From positions 806,001 through 870,000 of the forward strand of contig NZ_CP096019.1 in assembly GCF_023115355.1 (NCBI RefSeq): a stretch of 64,000 bases of DNA, written 5' to 3'. Of this stretch, positions 47,610-57,239 are shown one piece after another; within the stretch, counting starts at the first letter, position 1, and every line of letters begins with the position of its first letter. A program made the position numbers and the translations under genes. The notes beneath the pieces were generated by a model that did not search any database, was not told where the DNA came from, and saw nothing but the letters and a program-made list of their open reading frames with translations. Source of the stretch: Halocatena salina (GTDB lineage: Archaea; Halobacteriota; Halobacteria; Halobacteriales; Haloarculaceae).

Positions 47610-48682
47610 TGGCGTTCGATCCATTGGCGTTTCACGAGCGAGCGGTCAAAACGCCATCACACGAATCATCGGACGCGATGCGGGATCTCGTGGTGGAAGC
47701 GCTGTGTGAGCAGGGAGTGGAGCCGACGGTCGACGATGCGGGCAACACGCTGGCAGAAAAGTCCGGAGCTGCGTCCGGACCACACCTCGTGTTGAACACG
47801 CATCTCGATACGGTTCCGCCTCACGTTCCGTTTCGTCGGGAGGGGGACGTCGTGTACGGGCGGGGTGCCTGTGACGCGAAGGGACCACTCGCGGCGTTGG
47901 TGGCCGCGTTTCTCGCGGCCGAGCCCGACCGTGGACGGCTCACGCTCGCGCTCACGCCCGACGAAGAGACCACGTCGGCTGGCGCAGCCGCCCTCGAGCT
48001 CGACGGAGACGGCTACATCGTCGGCGAGCCGACCGGTCTCGACGTGTGTACCGCCGCGAAAGGCCGATTCGAAGGAACGATCACGATCCATGGAACGAAC
48101 GCCCACGCCGCCGATCCGGAGGCGGGCGTGAACGCGGTCGCCGCCGGGGAAGACGTGCTGTCTGCGGTCCGCTCGTTCGACCGACAACGAGGTCCCGATA
48201 CCCATGCCGTGCTCGGTGGGCCGACGCTTACGCCGACCGTCGTTCGCGGGGGGAGCGCCGTGAATCAGATCCCCGACCGATGTACCATCACTGTCGATCG
48301 GCGAAGCGTCCCCCCCGAAACGGCTGCGGGATTCGAGACGGCTCTGAACGATCACCTCACGGAACGAACTGACGCCGACTGTGCGTTTTCGCTCACCGAC
48401 CGCGATACGCCATTTTTGGAGGCGTTCGCAACGCCCGAGGACTGCGACCTCGTAGCGGCGTTGATGGCAGCCGGTAACGGGGAGGTGGGACCGTTCACAG
48501 CAGCGACGGAGGCGTCCTACTTCGCCCCTGCCCCGACGGTCGTGTTCGGTCCCGGTGTGCTCACCGACGAGGAGGGAGCCGTCGCTCATGCCGACCGGGA
48601 GTACGTCCGCCGACCGGCGATCGAACGGGCCGCCACCATCGTTCAGAGCGCGCTTGGATCGCTGCTCGGATCACCGAGCTGA
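47609..48682 (+). CDS. dapE: M20-family peptidase, probable succinyl-diaminopimelate desuccinylase
   Basis: The 357-aa protein is an M20 zinc hydrolase: LVLNTHLDTVPPHVPF with the first metal His and Asp (about 63-78), YGRGACDAKGPLAALVAAF (about 86-104), LTPDEETTSAGA (about 118-130) with catalytic Glu, and a dimerisation lid (GRFEGTITIHGTNAHAADPE). A late His in the C-terminal part completes the site. As the last gene of the dap-lys operon it should remove the succinyl group before DapF and LysA act. The deacylase in this branch is sometimes ArgE-like, so the name rests on context. Its end overlaps the convergent DUF5518 gene by 12 bases. Confidence 0.88.
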   Translation: MAFDPLAFHERAVKTPSHESSDAMRDLVVEALCEQGVEPTVDDAGNTLAEKSGAASGPHLVLNTHLDTVPPHVPFRREGDVVYGRGACDAKGPLAALVAAFLAAEPDRGRLTLALTPDEETTSAGAAALELDGDGYIVGEPTGLDVCTAAKGRFEGTITIHGTNAHAADPEAGVNAVAAGEDVLSAVRSFDRQRGPDTHAVLGGPTLTPTVVRGGSAVNQIPDRCTITVDRRSVPPETAAGFETALNDHLTERTDADCAFSLTDRDTPFLEAFATPEDCDLVAALMAAGNGEVGPFTAATEASYFAPAPTVVFGPGVLTDEEGAVAHADREYVRRPAIERAATIVQSALGSLLGSPS

Positions 48683-49030
48683 CCGTCCGCCCGACCCGCT
48701 GATCAGCTCTGATCGGGTGTAAACTCCGAGATACCCGCCGATCGCCCCGAGTGCAGCGTTGACGATCGTCCCGCCGACGAACACGACGAACGCGGTGAGC
48801 ACACCCAGCCCGACAAGCGCATCGGGCACGAACACGAGTGCGGTCCCGACGATGGGCACCACCACCGCGATGGGGAGCGACGCGATAACCCCCGACAGTG
48901 CGCCGACTGTCGGGCCGTTTTTGGTCTCCAAATAACCGGCGACACCGCCGCCGAGGATCGGGCCCGCCGGGCCGATGACGAACCACGATACGGCCGTGAC
49001 GACGGCACCGACGAGAGCGTTGGCTATCAT
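48671..49030 (-). CDS. DUF5518-family small membrane protein
   Basis: The 119-aa protein has three to four hydrophobic helices (NALVGAVVTAVSWFVIGPAGPILGGGVAGYL, VGALSGVIASLPIAVVVPIVGTALVFV and VGLGVLTAFVVFVGGTIVNAALGAIGGYLG), with glycine-rich turns. It matches the haloarchaeal DUF5518 family of unknown function. A poly-purine region and AT-rich promoter lie upstream near 49031-49060. It overlaps the dapE 3' end convergently. Confidence 0.8.
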   Translation of the reverse strand: MIANALVGAVVTAVSWFVIGPAGPILGGGVAGYLETKNGPTVGALSGVIASLPIAVVVPIVGTALVFVPDALVGLGVLTAFVVFVGGTIVNAALGAIGGYLGVYTRSELISGSGGRSAR

Positions 49031-49092
49031 TTCATAACGTAGGTGGTGAATAATATAAGCGTTTGGGGGGAGCCGCCGTACCGTCGACGGAA

Positions 49093-50460
49093 CTACTCGT
49101 CTACCGAGTCGGCGAGATCGCTTGCCCGTCCGGTGTACGCCGTGGGGGCAAGCGCGTGGAGTTCCTCTCGCACGTCCTCGTCCACGTCGAGTTCGTCGAA
49201 CAGTTCGTGGAAATCCCCGATTGTGACGCGTTGGTCACGAGTCAGGGATTTGACGCGCTCGTATGCGTCCCCGTGGCCCTCCCGGCGGAGGATCGTTTGA
49301 ACCGCCTCGCCGATGATCTCGGGGGTTGCTTCCAGTTCCTCACGCATGACCTGCTCGTTCGGAACGATCTTCCCGAGACCGGTGTCGAGTTTCGTGTATC
49401 CAATGTGGCAGTGGGCGAACGCGGCACCGATATTGCGTTTGACAGTCGAATCCGAGAGGTCGCGTTGGAGCCGCGAAGAGGTGATATACCCCGACAGAAA
49501 TGAGAGGTCGGCGTTGGCTTTCGAGAGGTTCCCTTCGCTGTTTTCGAAATCGATCGGATTCACCTTGTGGGGCATCGTCGAGGAGCCGGTTTCGCTGGCC
49601 GTCGCCTTCTGCCCGAGATAGCGATCGCTGACGTACAGCCAGATGTCTCGGTCGAGATCGAGCAGGACGTCGTTGATCCGCTGAAGAGCGTCGAACAGCG
49701 ACGCGAGATCATCACAGGGGTTGACCTGCGTCGCAAGCGGGGTGTGGGTGAGTCCGAGCGACTCGACGAACGACCGGGCGAACGACTGCCAATCCACGTC
49801 GGGGTAGGCGACGTGGTGGGCGGCGTACGTGCCACTCGCGCCCGCCAGCTTACCGGACAGCTCGACAGCATCGAGCGCGCTGACGGCCCGACCGAGTCGA
49901 GCGGCGTACACCGCCATCTCTTTACCGAACGTGGTCGGCGTCGCGGGCTGGCCGTGGGTTCGAGCGAGCATCGGGAGATCGCGGTGCTCGTGAGCGTGTT
50001 CGACCAACGCATCCCGAACGGTGGCAAGATCAGGACGAAGCACCTCCTCCAGCGCGCCCACCACAAGCAACCGGTGGGCGAGGTTGTTCACGTCCTCGCT
50101 CGTGAGACCGAAGTGGATCCACGGCCCATACTCGGGGGCCGACTCGCGGATGAAATACTCGACCGCCTTCACGTCGTGGTTCGTCGCGGCGTACTCACCG
50201 TATCCATCGGTCTCGATCTGCTTGATCAGCGCCGCGCTGTCGGTGTCGAACGACTCGTACAACTCCCGCAGCGCCGCACGATCCGGGGCGTCGATCGATA
50301 GCGACGTGGCCGCGAGATCCGCGAGCGCGATGAGATACTCGACTTCGACGCGAACGCGCGCCCGCATGAGCCCTGCCTCGCTCGCATACGGAGACAGCTC
50401 CGATGTAGTGGACGCATACCGGCCATCGAGCGGCGAAACGGCTGATAGAGCGCTTTCCAT
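49093..50460 (-). CDS. purB: Adenylosuccinate lyase PurB
   Basis: PurB acts twice in purine synthesis, releasing fumarate from SAICAR and from adenylosuccinate. The 455-aa sequence has AVSPLDGRYASTTSELSPYASEAGL at the start, ARTHGQPATPTTFGKEMAVY (about 165-184) with the catalytic His, and the fumarase-family signature GSSTMPHKVNPIDFENSEGNL (about 295-315) with the active Ser loop. ATG 50460 (MESALSAVSPL) is the family start; the frame continues upstream as a shadow. It is divergent from the purN-purH fusion gene. Confidence 0.95.
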   Translation of the reverse strand: MESALSAVSPLDGRYASTTSELSPYASEAGLMRARVRVEVEYLIALADLAATSLSIDAPDRAALRELYESFDTDSAALIKQIETDGYGEYAATNHDVKAVEYFIRESAPEYGPWIHFGLTSEDVNNLAHRLLVVGALEEVLRPDLATVRDALVEHAHEHRDLPMLARTHGQPATPTTFGKEMAVYAARLGRAVSALDAVELSGKLAGASGTYAAHHVAYPDVDWQSFARSFVESLGLTHTPLATQVNPCDDLASLFDALQRINDVLLDLDRDIWLYVSDRYLGQKATASETGSSTMPHKVNPIDFENSEGNLSKANADLSFLSGYITSSRLQRDLSDSTVKRNIGAAFAHCHIGYTKLDTGLGKIVPNEQVMREELEATPEIIGEAVQTILRREGHGDAYERVKSLTRDQRVTIGDFHELFDELDVDEDVREELHALAPTAYTGRASDLADSVDE

Positions 50461-50624
50461 ACCGGATCTGTGGCGGGCCACCGAAAAAGCGTGTCGAACC
50501 CACGTCCGAACTCCCACGAATATATTCATGTTTGTGCATATCTTTATCGAACATACGAGTCGATAATACACGACCCTGCTGATAGATCGATATTTCTTTG
50601 CCGTCCCGACTCCGCGTGATGGGT

Positions 50625-52202
50625 ATGGTACGCATCGCCGGAATGGCCAGTAACCGTGGACGAAACCTCCTGAACATCGCCGATCAGGAACCGAGTGGGA
50701 CCGAGTTTTCGGTGATCCTCACCAACGACGCCGATGCACCGGTACTCGAAGACGCTGCGGACCGCACGATACCGACCGAAGTCGTCGAACGAGAAGCGAA
50801 CGAATCCCGCGAGACCCACGAGCGCCGGATCCTCGACCGGCTTGGAGAGTACGAGGTGGATCTCGTCTGTTTGGATGGATATATGCGCGTGCTGACGGGG
50901 ACGTTTCTGGATGAAACACCGTTGACGTTGAACGTCCATCCCTCGTTACTCCCTTCGTTCAAAGGGATGGATGCATGGAACGATACACTCGATGCTGGCG
51001 TTCGAATGACGGGCTGTACGGTGCATGTGGTCACCGAGGAGATCGACGGCGGCCCTATCGTTACTCAGGAACCGGTGCCAGTGTACGAAGATGACACGGC
51101 TGCAGAACTGAAAGACCGCGTGCTGTACGACGGCGAGTTCGTCGCCTATCCCCGGGCTGTCAGGGCGTTCGCAGAGGATCGACTCACAGTCGAGGACGGA
51201 ACCGTCCACATCGAGGGCGACGAACGACAGCAGTTCCCCCAACGGCGCCTCGACACCGGCGATCGTGTCGCCTCGCTCAGGTATGGCGAGAACCCACACC
51301 AAGACGCCGCTCTGTATGCGGATCCCACCTGTGAGGAGGCGAGCGTGGCACACGCCGAGCAGTTGAACGAGGGCGCGAAGGATCTCTCATACAACAACTA
51401 CAACGACGCCGATGGCGCGCTGAACCTCATCAAGGAGTTCGAGGAGCCGGCAGCGGCCGTCATCAAACACACCAATCCGGCTGGCTGTGCGACGGCAGAC
51501 ACGCTTGCCGAGGCCTACACTGACGCGCTCGCTACCGATCCGATGAGCGCGTTCGGTGGGATCGTGGCGCTGAATCGGGAGTGTGACGTGTCCACCGCAG
51601 AGCGGATCATCGACTCGTTCAAGGAGGTCGTCATCGCGCCCGGCTACACCGAGGACGCGCTCGATGTGCTCCGCTCGAAGGAGAACCTCCGGGTACTCGA
51701 CGTGGGGACTGCGTACGAACGAACGGAGACGCTCATCGAAAAACCGATCGTCGGCGGGCGACTCGTTCAAGAGCGTGACCGACAGCGGCTCACCCGCGAC
51801 GACGTGGAAATCGTCACCGCGCGAACGCCCACCGAAGAGCAGATCGAGTCGATGCTGTTCGCGTGGTCGGTCATCAAACACGTCAAATCCAACGCCATCG
51901 TGTTCGCGGACAACACTGAAACTGTTGGCATCGGAATGGGACAGGTGTCTCGCGTCGATGCCGTCCGACTCGCGGGCATGAAAGCCGACGAGCATGCCGA
52001 AGACAAATCCGCGGACGGGGCAGTGATGGCCTCCGACGCGTTTTTCCCGTTCCCCGATGGGATCGAAGCCGCAGCAGACCACGGCATCGAAGCCGTCATC
52101 CAACCCGGCGGCTCAGTCAATGACGACGACGTGATCGAGACCGCAGACGAACTGGATATGGCGATGATGTTCACCGGACAGCGGTGTTTCAGACACGATT
52201 GA
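50625..52202 (+). CDS. purH: PurN-PurH fusion: GAR and AICAR formyltransferase
   Basis: The 525-aa protein fuses two formyltransferases of purine synthesis. The N-terminal PurN-like domain (about 1-190) has RIAGMASNRGRNLLNI, LNVHPSLLPSFKGMDAW and MTGCTVHVVTEEIDGGPIV. The C-terminal AICAR transformylase domain (about 205-525) has LRYGENPHQDAALYAD, AAAVIKHTNPAGCATADTL and SDAFFPFPDGIEAAADHGIEAVIQPGGS. The IMP cyclohydrolase domain of bacterial PurH is absent, so the last step needs a separate PurO-like enzyme. Such fusions are known in haloarchaea. ATG 50625 starts the PurN domain; ATG 50619 is equally possible. Confidence 0.92.
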   Translation: MVRIAGMASNRGRNLLNIADQEPSGTEFSVILTNDADAPVLEDAADRTIPTEVVEREANESRETHERRILDRLGEYEVDLVCLDGYMRVLTGTFLDETPLTLNVHPSLLPSFKGMDAWNDTLDAGVRMTGCTVHVVTEEIDGGPIVTQEPVPVYEDDTAAELKDRVLYDGEFVAYPRAVRAFAEDRLTVEDGTVHIEGDERQQFPQRRLDTGDRVASLRYGENPHQDAALYADPTCEEASVAHAEQLNEGAKDLSYNNYNDADGALNLIKEFEEPAAAVIKHTNPAGCATADTLAEAYTDALATDPMSAFGGIVALNRECDVSTAERIIDSFKEVVIAPGYTEDALDVLRSKENLRVLDVGTAYERTETLIEKPIVGGRLVQERDRQRLTRDDVEIVTARTPTEEQIESMLFAWSVIKHVKSNAIVFADNTETVGIGMGQVSRVDAVRLAGMKADEHAEDKSADGAVMASDAFFPFPDGIEAAADHGIEAVIQPGGSVNDDDVIETADELDMAMMFTGQRCFRHD

Positions 52203-52206
52203 ATAC

Positions 52207-52231
52207 GGATCGGATATCACGTCACCGATCC
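52207..52231 (+). terminator. Hairpin after the purN-purH gene
   Basis: GGATCGG (52207-52213) pairs with CCGATCC (52225-52231), just after the stop. It has no long T run, but an AT-rich tract follows. It is a possible 3' end signal. Confidence 0.35.
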
Positions 52232-52298
52232 ATAATCAATAATATAAATATGTAAGTAAAATAAGTTTAAGTTTGTATAATTGTACTATCCAGTATCC

Positions 52299-53171
52299 AT
52301 GTCTGATGGTGCCGAGAAACACACTAATACAGGGGGATCGAGCGGTTCGAACGGCGGGATGGTGACTCGCCGTCGGGTACTGAAATCCAGTCTCACAACG
52401 GTCGTCGGGGTGGCCGGTGTGAGCGGACTAAGCGGAACAGCGACAGCAGGTGATGGGGAGTGCCCGTATTCCTATCCGAGTGCTCCGTCGTGGCTCGGCG
52501 AAGTGCGACCGGAGGCGGGAACCTTCCATGAGTGGCCATGGGCTGCGGAGAACCTCACCGTATTCATCCACGGCTTTACGAACCAGAACGGTGGTCGGAG
52601 CTACGCATACGAGATCCACCAGTATCTCTCGAACCACGGCTACGGCGGAGCCGTCACGACGTGCAATTGGGACGCCGGCGATTCATGGGACGAATGGTAT
52701 TCGGCGAAAAACCACTCGATAGAGGCTGGAGCGGATCTCGCTGGCCTCCTCGACGCCAACGGACTGACGGCGGAGCACGGCGTCACTGTGAACTTCGTTG
52801 CTCACTCGCTGGGTGGAAAGCTGGCGCTCGAATGTGTTCGAGATCTCCAGACGACGTATGGTCGATCGATCAATTCGGTCAACCTGTTCGGAGCTGCCGT
52901 GTGGGACGAACAGCCCGGAGAACGGTTTTACGACGGTATCCTGTACGGCACAAACGAAACACACAACTACTACAGCGAAAACGACGACACGCTCGGCGAC
53001 ATCTATCAGGCAGCCGAATTCGGACGACACGCATCTGGATACACCGGTGGGGCGGGCGGCGAGCCGGGGAATTGGTACGACCACGATCTGACATCCCGGA
53101 TCGACCATCACTGCCAGTACATGGATTCTAACGACGGCTGTGTCGGAGACATCACCGACGACCTCAGCTAA
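52299..53171 (+). CDS. Tat-exported alpha/beta hydrolase (lipase-like)
   Basis: The 290-aa protein has a twin-arginine signal TRRRVLKSSLTTVVGVAGVSG (about 22-42), so it is exported folded and probably cleaved near ATAGDG. The mature part has the oxyanion strand LTVFIHGFTNQ (about 85-95), the nucleophile elbow VAHSLGGKLALE (about 166-177), and a late His in the DHDLTSRIDHHC segment. It resembles secreted triacylglycerol lipase/esterase proteins of haloarchaea. The cysteines near both ends (GECPY, GCVGD) may form a disulfide. Its AT-rich promoter, with TATA-like TTGTATAATT, lies upstream. Confidence 0.85.
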   Translation: MSDGAEKHTNTGGSSGSNGGMVTRRRVLKSSLTTVVGVAGVSGLSGTATAGDGECPYSYPSAPSWLGEVRPEAGTFHEWPWAAENLTVFIHGFTNQNGGRSYAYEIHQYLSNHGYGGAVTTCNWDAGDSWDEWYSAKNHSIEAGADLAGLLDANGLTAEHGVTVNFVAHSLGGKLALECVRDLQTTYGRSINSVNLFGAAVWDEQPGERFYDGILYGTNETHNYYSENDDTLGDIYQAAEFGRHASGYTGGAGGEPGNWYDHDLTSRIDHHCQYMDSNDGCVGDITDDLS

Positions 53172-53309
53172 CGATCCGAGACGGTCGACGGAACGGCGGT
53201 TTTAGGGATCGCCCTACCGGAACGAACGACACGCCCACACCAATAAAAATTTTTACAAAAACTGATTCACGGGAACGTATAATTACACTGCCGCTCAATC
53301 AAATATTAC

Positions 53310-54284
53310 ATGTTGCTCGCAGGTACTACGGACGGCGTGTACAGGGTTTCGGATACAGACACGTTCGAATCCGAGCGCGTGCTGGAGACCGACCGCGCGA
53401 TGCGTGTTCGGACGTTCGATTCGGTTGCGGGTGCGTTCGCGGCGACCAAGTCCGGACTGTATCATTCACTCGACGGCACTGACTGGGTTGATCTGGGCGT
53501 TCCCAGAGAAGAAGTGTACTCCGTCGCGGTGAATTCGTCCGGAGACCACCTGTACGCCGGGACCCATCCCGCGCACGTGTACGTTTCCACGTCGTTCGCT
53601 GCCACGTCGTTCGCTGCGGAGTCGGACGATCGAGCGTGTGAATGGGAGGAACTCACGGGGTTTCAGGAGTTACCGTCCCGGAGTGAATGGCACACGCCGC
53701 GCCACCGCAACGAGGCTCACGTCCGGAGTTTGGGGTTCGATCCCGAGAATCCCGAGCGTCTCATCGCGGGCGTCGAGGTTGGCGGCGTCCACGTCAGCGA
53801 TGATCGCGGCCAAACGTGGGACGAGCGCCGCATCGCGTTCGACGCGCCACACAGCAACGACGTCCACCACGTGCTCGTCCAAACGAGCGATCGCTACGTC
53901 GCATCGACGGGAAGCGGGTTGTATCGCACGACCGACGCAGGCCACTCGTGGACGCGGATCGACGAAGACGTGGATCACACCTACTTCCGGGAGGCCTTTG
54001 CAGCCGACGGACGGCTGTACGCGGCAGCGGCCCGCGGAGCACCACCGACGTGGGGCGGCGATCTCGGCCCTGACGCCGCGCTGTTCGAGTCGACCGATGG
54101 AGGCGACTCCTTCGAGACCGTGTCGTACCCCGGCGCACCGAACGAGTTCGTGCTGGCGTGGACCGCCCGTGATGGCTCCGTGTTCGCCGGAACGCGTGGT
54201 GGATACGTCCTCCGTCGAACCGATGGCGAGTGGATCGAGGTAGGACGGCTGTCGGTCTCGATCCGGTCGCTATCCGGTGTGTAA
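53310..54284 (+). CDS. BNR/Asp-box beta-propeller protein
   Basis: The 324-aa protein is a six- or seven-bladed propeller. It carries BNR/Asp-box turns, SDDRGQTWDE, TTDAGHSWTR and STDGGDSFET, with further blades starting LLAGTTDGVYRV and LYAGTHPAHVYVST. Haloarchaeal relatives are annotated as sialidase-like or glycosyl-hydrolase repeat proteins, but no catalytic residues can be recognised. It has no signal peptide. A 15-base tandem repeat at about 53587-53616 duplicates residues TSFAA. The ATG lies about 30 bases after a TATA-like GTATAATT. Confidence 0.8.
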   Translation: MLLAGTTDGVYRVSDTDTFESERVLETDRAMRVRTFDSVAGAFAATKSGLYHSLDGTDWVDLGVPREEVYSVAVNSSGDHLYAGTHPAHVYVSTSFAATSFAAESDDRACEWEELTGFQELPSRSEWHTPRHRNEAHVRSLGFDPENPERLIAGVEVGGVHVSDDRGQTWDERRIAFDAPHSNDVHHVLVQTSDRYVASTGSGLYRTTDAGHSWTRIDEDVDHTYFREAFAADGRLYAAAARGAPPTWGGDLGPDAALFESTDGGDSFETVSYPGAPNEFVLAWTARDGSVFAGTRGGYVLRRTDGEWIEVGRLSVSIRSLSGV

Positions 54285-54383
54285 GGAGTGAACGCGACCT
54301 CAGCAACGTACTTCCGATACCAACCGCACCTCGAAAACCGACGAACAAGAACGTTCATTTCTGCTCCACTCGTCTGCACGGGT

Positions 54384-55019
54384 GTGACGACGTGGATCGA
54401 AGCGAGCGGCGGCCGTGAACGTGGAGTGGCCGGTCTCGTGCGAGCGTGGGTTGGTGTGCTTGTGGCCCCCCACCGGTTTTTCCGCTCGGCCATCTCGACC
54501 GGTGATCAAGCACCGGGACTTACGTTCGCCATCGCGGTGACCCTGCTCCACGTCGTGTTGCGGATTTTTCCATCAGCCATACAGTCGCTCTCGATGCGGA
54601 TGCTCACGCTCCTGTTGGTGGTGGTGTTTCTGGCTCCGGTCGTGTTACATCTCTGTGCCGCGCTCGAAACCGTCGCCCTCATCGGGTTGGTCGAAGACCG
54701 CGCCGGGGTGAGCCAAACAGTGCAGGTGATCGGTTACGCGGCCGCGCCGTGTGCCCTGTCGGGTGTGCCACTGACCGCGCTGTGCGTCGGAATGGCTGGG
54801 CTGTGTGTGGTGTCTGCCGAGCTGATCGCGCTGTTGTGGCTGGGAGCCGCCGTCTACGGTGTCGTGCTGTTGGTGATCGGAACGGCCATCGTTCACGACA
54901 CGTCGATCCCGCGCGCCGTCGCTGTGACCGCCATTCCATCGTGGATCATCTTCGGCTACGGGTTCCGGGGGATACACGCGCTCGAACTGCTCGGTGCCAG
55001 CAGCGGACTATTCGGGTAG
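54384..55019 (+). CDS. Yip1-like membrane protein
   Basis: The 211-aa protein has a short polar start (TTWIEASGGRERGVAGLVRAW) and then APHRFFRSAISTGDQAPGLTFAIAV, the pattern of haloarchaeal Yip1-domain proteins. Five hydrophobic helices follow. The start is GTG 54384; a longer frame upstream adds non-homologous sequence. Function is unknown. It follows the BNR propeller gene on the same strand after about 100 bases. Confidence 0.75.
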   Translation: MTTWIEASGGRERGVAGLVRAWVGVLVAPHRFFRSAISTGDQAPGLTFAIAVTLLHVVLRIFPSAIQSLSMRMLTLLLVVVFLAPVVLHLCAALETVALIGLVEDRAGVSQTVQVIGYAAAPCALSGVPLTALCVGMAGLCVVSAELIALLWLGAAVYGVVLLVIGTAIVHDTSIPRAVAVTAIPSWIIFGYGFRGIHALELLGASSGLFG

Positions 55020-55124
55020 ACGGGCTTCGGGCTAGGTATTGGACACACGGGGCGGTGAAGACGGTCGGTGTCGGCGGGAAAGAGATTCCGACAACCGTTT
55101 CAAGCCGGGCCGGTTCGTATTCAT

Positions 55125-57200
55125 ATGAGCGAGCAGATCGTCACCGGTGACTCCTTGGAGGATCAGATCGGCAATCTCCACAAGGAGGATGTCGTTCTCG
55201 ATTTCGCCGGGACGCGACCAGATCAACTCATCGTTGACTGTTACTATCGCGGTACTGTCGATGGCTATGCCGATTTCGGCATCTTCGTGAATCTTGGAGA
55301 TCACGTTACAGGTCTACTACACCGGAGTGAACTCCCTCACCGACTCGAAAGCCTCAGCTGGGAAAAAGATGACACCGTATACGTACAAGTAACGAACGTC
55401 CGTGACAACGGTAACGTAGATCTCGGATGGTCGCTTCGCGACTCCGCTCGGGAGTTCCGGGGCGAGTACATTCACGATCCCGAAAACACGCTCGAACCGG
55501 AGGAAGTCGATAGTCACAGCGACCAGTCCAACGACGACGATCGTTCGGACCAGCAGACACAGGATAGAAACAGCGAACTTCCGGACACCGAGATCGCAGA
55601 GGACGACTTCGAGCGGGGCGGATCCACACAGTCCACGCGGGAAGTCGCCTCGGAGAACGGAGCTGTGTCGTCCGATCTCAACCGCACTGAAATCGAACAG
55701 TTACAGGAACAGGTCGGTGACATCGTCCGTTTAGAGGGACTCGTTACCGACGTCCGCCAAACCAGCGGTCCGACCGTGTTTTCGGTACAGGACGAAACCG
55801 ATGTCGTCGACTGTGCGGCATTCGTCGGTGCTGGTGTGCGTGCGTATCCGGAGATCAGTACCGGCGATTACGTCGGTGTCGTGGGAGAGGTCCGAGAACG
55901 GCGCAGCGAGCTACAGGTCGAGACCGAACAGATCGACGTGGTCACTGACGAAGACGAAACGGCGATCGTCGATCGGATGGACGAGGCCGTACAGGCCAAA
56001 GCCGAAGTCGAGCCGCTAGATCCGCTCGCCCCAGACAGCGCCGTAGAATCGGTAATCGACGCCGTTCGAGAGGGTGCAACGACGATCCGGCGGGCCGTTA
56101 TCGAATCTCGACCGATCGTGGTTCGACACCAGACGAGTGTCGACGGCTATCTCGCCGGTGCAGCTCTCGAACGTGCGATCCTCCCACTCATCGAGGACGA
56201 ACACACGGCGGCCGATGCCGTCTACCACTTCTTCGATCGGCGTCCTCTCGAAGGAGCCTACGACATGGACGACGCGACGAACGACGTCACGTCTTTGCTC
56301 GGCTCTCGTGATCGCCACCAGCAGAAACGACCGCTGTTCGTCTTCGTGGCCACGGGAGGCACGAGCGACTCGCTCGATGGGCTTGACCTGCTCCAAATCT
56401 ACGACACCGACGTAGTCGTTCTTGACAGTACGCCCGGCGATGCGGACGTGCAAGAATCGGTCAGCTCCGTCGTGAATCCCGCCTTAGCCGGAAACGACGA
56501 GGAAACGAGTACCGCAGCTATCGCCACGGCGATCGCTGTCCACGTCAACCCCAATTCCGACGTTCGTGCTGATCTCTCGCACCTCCCGGCAGCGAGCTTC
56601 TGGGAGGACGTTCCGGAGATCTACACAGAGTTAGCACGCGAGGGCGCTCACAGCCACAGTCCGTCCGACACGGCTAACCTCCGGGAAGCCATCGCACTCA
56701 AAGCGTACTACCAGTCCTACGATGGAAAACGGGAGCTGATTTCCGATCTCCTGTTCGAGGAATCGGTTTCGAAGGGTCTCGCTGAGCAGGTAAGCGAACA
56801 ATTCCGAGAGAAACTCGCCGGAGAGGTCCAAACCGCAGAGGAGAATCTCGACCGTCGTGATGAGGATGGACTCACGTTCGCCGTCCTCGACACCGACGCG
56901 TTCACCCATCGCTTTGATTTCCCTCCCACGGATCTGTTGCTCGATGAGATCCATCGCCGCAACCGAGACGGCACGTTCGTCACACTCGGCGTCGATACGG
57001 ACCAGATCACGATCCGAAGCACAACACCGTTCGATCTGTCCGACGTCGTCGAACGACTCCAAGACGACGTCCCGAGCGCCGGCGTTACGGCGCGTGATGG
57101 CCACAACCGGATCGGGTTCGTGGCTGGAGAACGAGAACACGTACGTGAGGCCATTTACGACGCGATCGCGAGTACGCTTGGGCAGTCGCAAACGAACTAG
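55125..57200 (+). CDS. S1/OB-fold protein with degenerate DHH (RecJ-like) domain
   Basis: The 691-aa protein has an S1-type RNA-binding domain (about 40-115: RGTVDGYADFGIFVNLGDHVTGLLHRSEL). An acidic linker (about 125-190) and an OB-fold (about 195-300, VRLEGLVTDVRQTSGPTVFSVQD) follow. The last part is a RecJ/GAN-like DHH phosphoesterase region. In that region the usual HHADxD motif reads RHQTSVDGYLAG (about 334-345), and the DHH motif reads LDSTPGD (Asp434-Ser-Thr). Key metal ligands are therefore missing and nuclease activity is doubtful. Haloarchaea have several RecJ paralogues, some of which act as structural partners. ATG 55125 is the start with a TATA-poor upstream. Confidence 0.85.
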   Translation: MSEQIVTGDSLEDQIGNLHKEDVVLDFAGTRPDQLIVDCYYRGTVDGYADFGIFVNLGDHVTGLLHRSELPHRLESLSWEKDDTVYVQVTNVRDNGNVDLGWSLRDSAREFRGEYIHDPENTLEPEEVDSHSDQSNDDDRSDQQTQDRNSELPDTEIAEDDFERGGSTQSTREVASENGAVSSDLNRTEIEQLQEQVGDIVRLEGLVTDVRQTSGPTVFSVQDETDVVDCAAFVGAGVRAYPEISTGDYVGVVGEVRERRSELQVETEQIDVVTDEDETAIVDRMDEAVQAKAEVEPLDPLAPDSAVESVIDAVREGATTIRRAVIESRPIVVRHQTSVDGYLAGAALERAILPLIEDEHTAADAVYHFFDRRPLEGAYDMDDATNDVTSLLGSRDRHQQKRPLFVFVATGGTSDSLDGLDLLQIYDTDVVVLDSTPGDADVQESVSSVVNPALAGNDEETSTAAIATAIAVHVNPNSDVRADLSHLPAASFWEDVPEIYTELAREGAHSHSPSDTANLREAIALKAYYQSYDGKRELISDLLFEESVSKGLAEQVSEQFREKLAGEVQTAEENLDRRDEDGLTFAVLDTDAFTHRFDFPPTDLLLDEIHRRNRDGTFVTLGVDTDQITIRSTTPFDLSDVVERLQDDVPSAGVTARDGHNRIGFVAGEREHVREAIYDAIASTLGQSQTN

Positions 57201-57239
57201 CGAAGCGGTCGTACGCTCGTTTTGCAGGAACCGTTCGGA

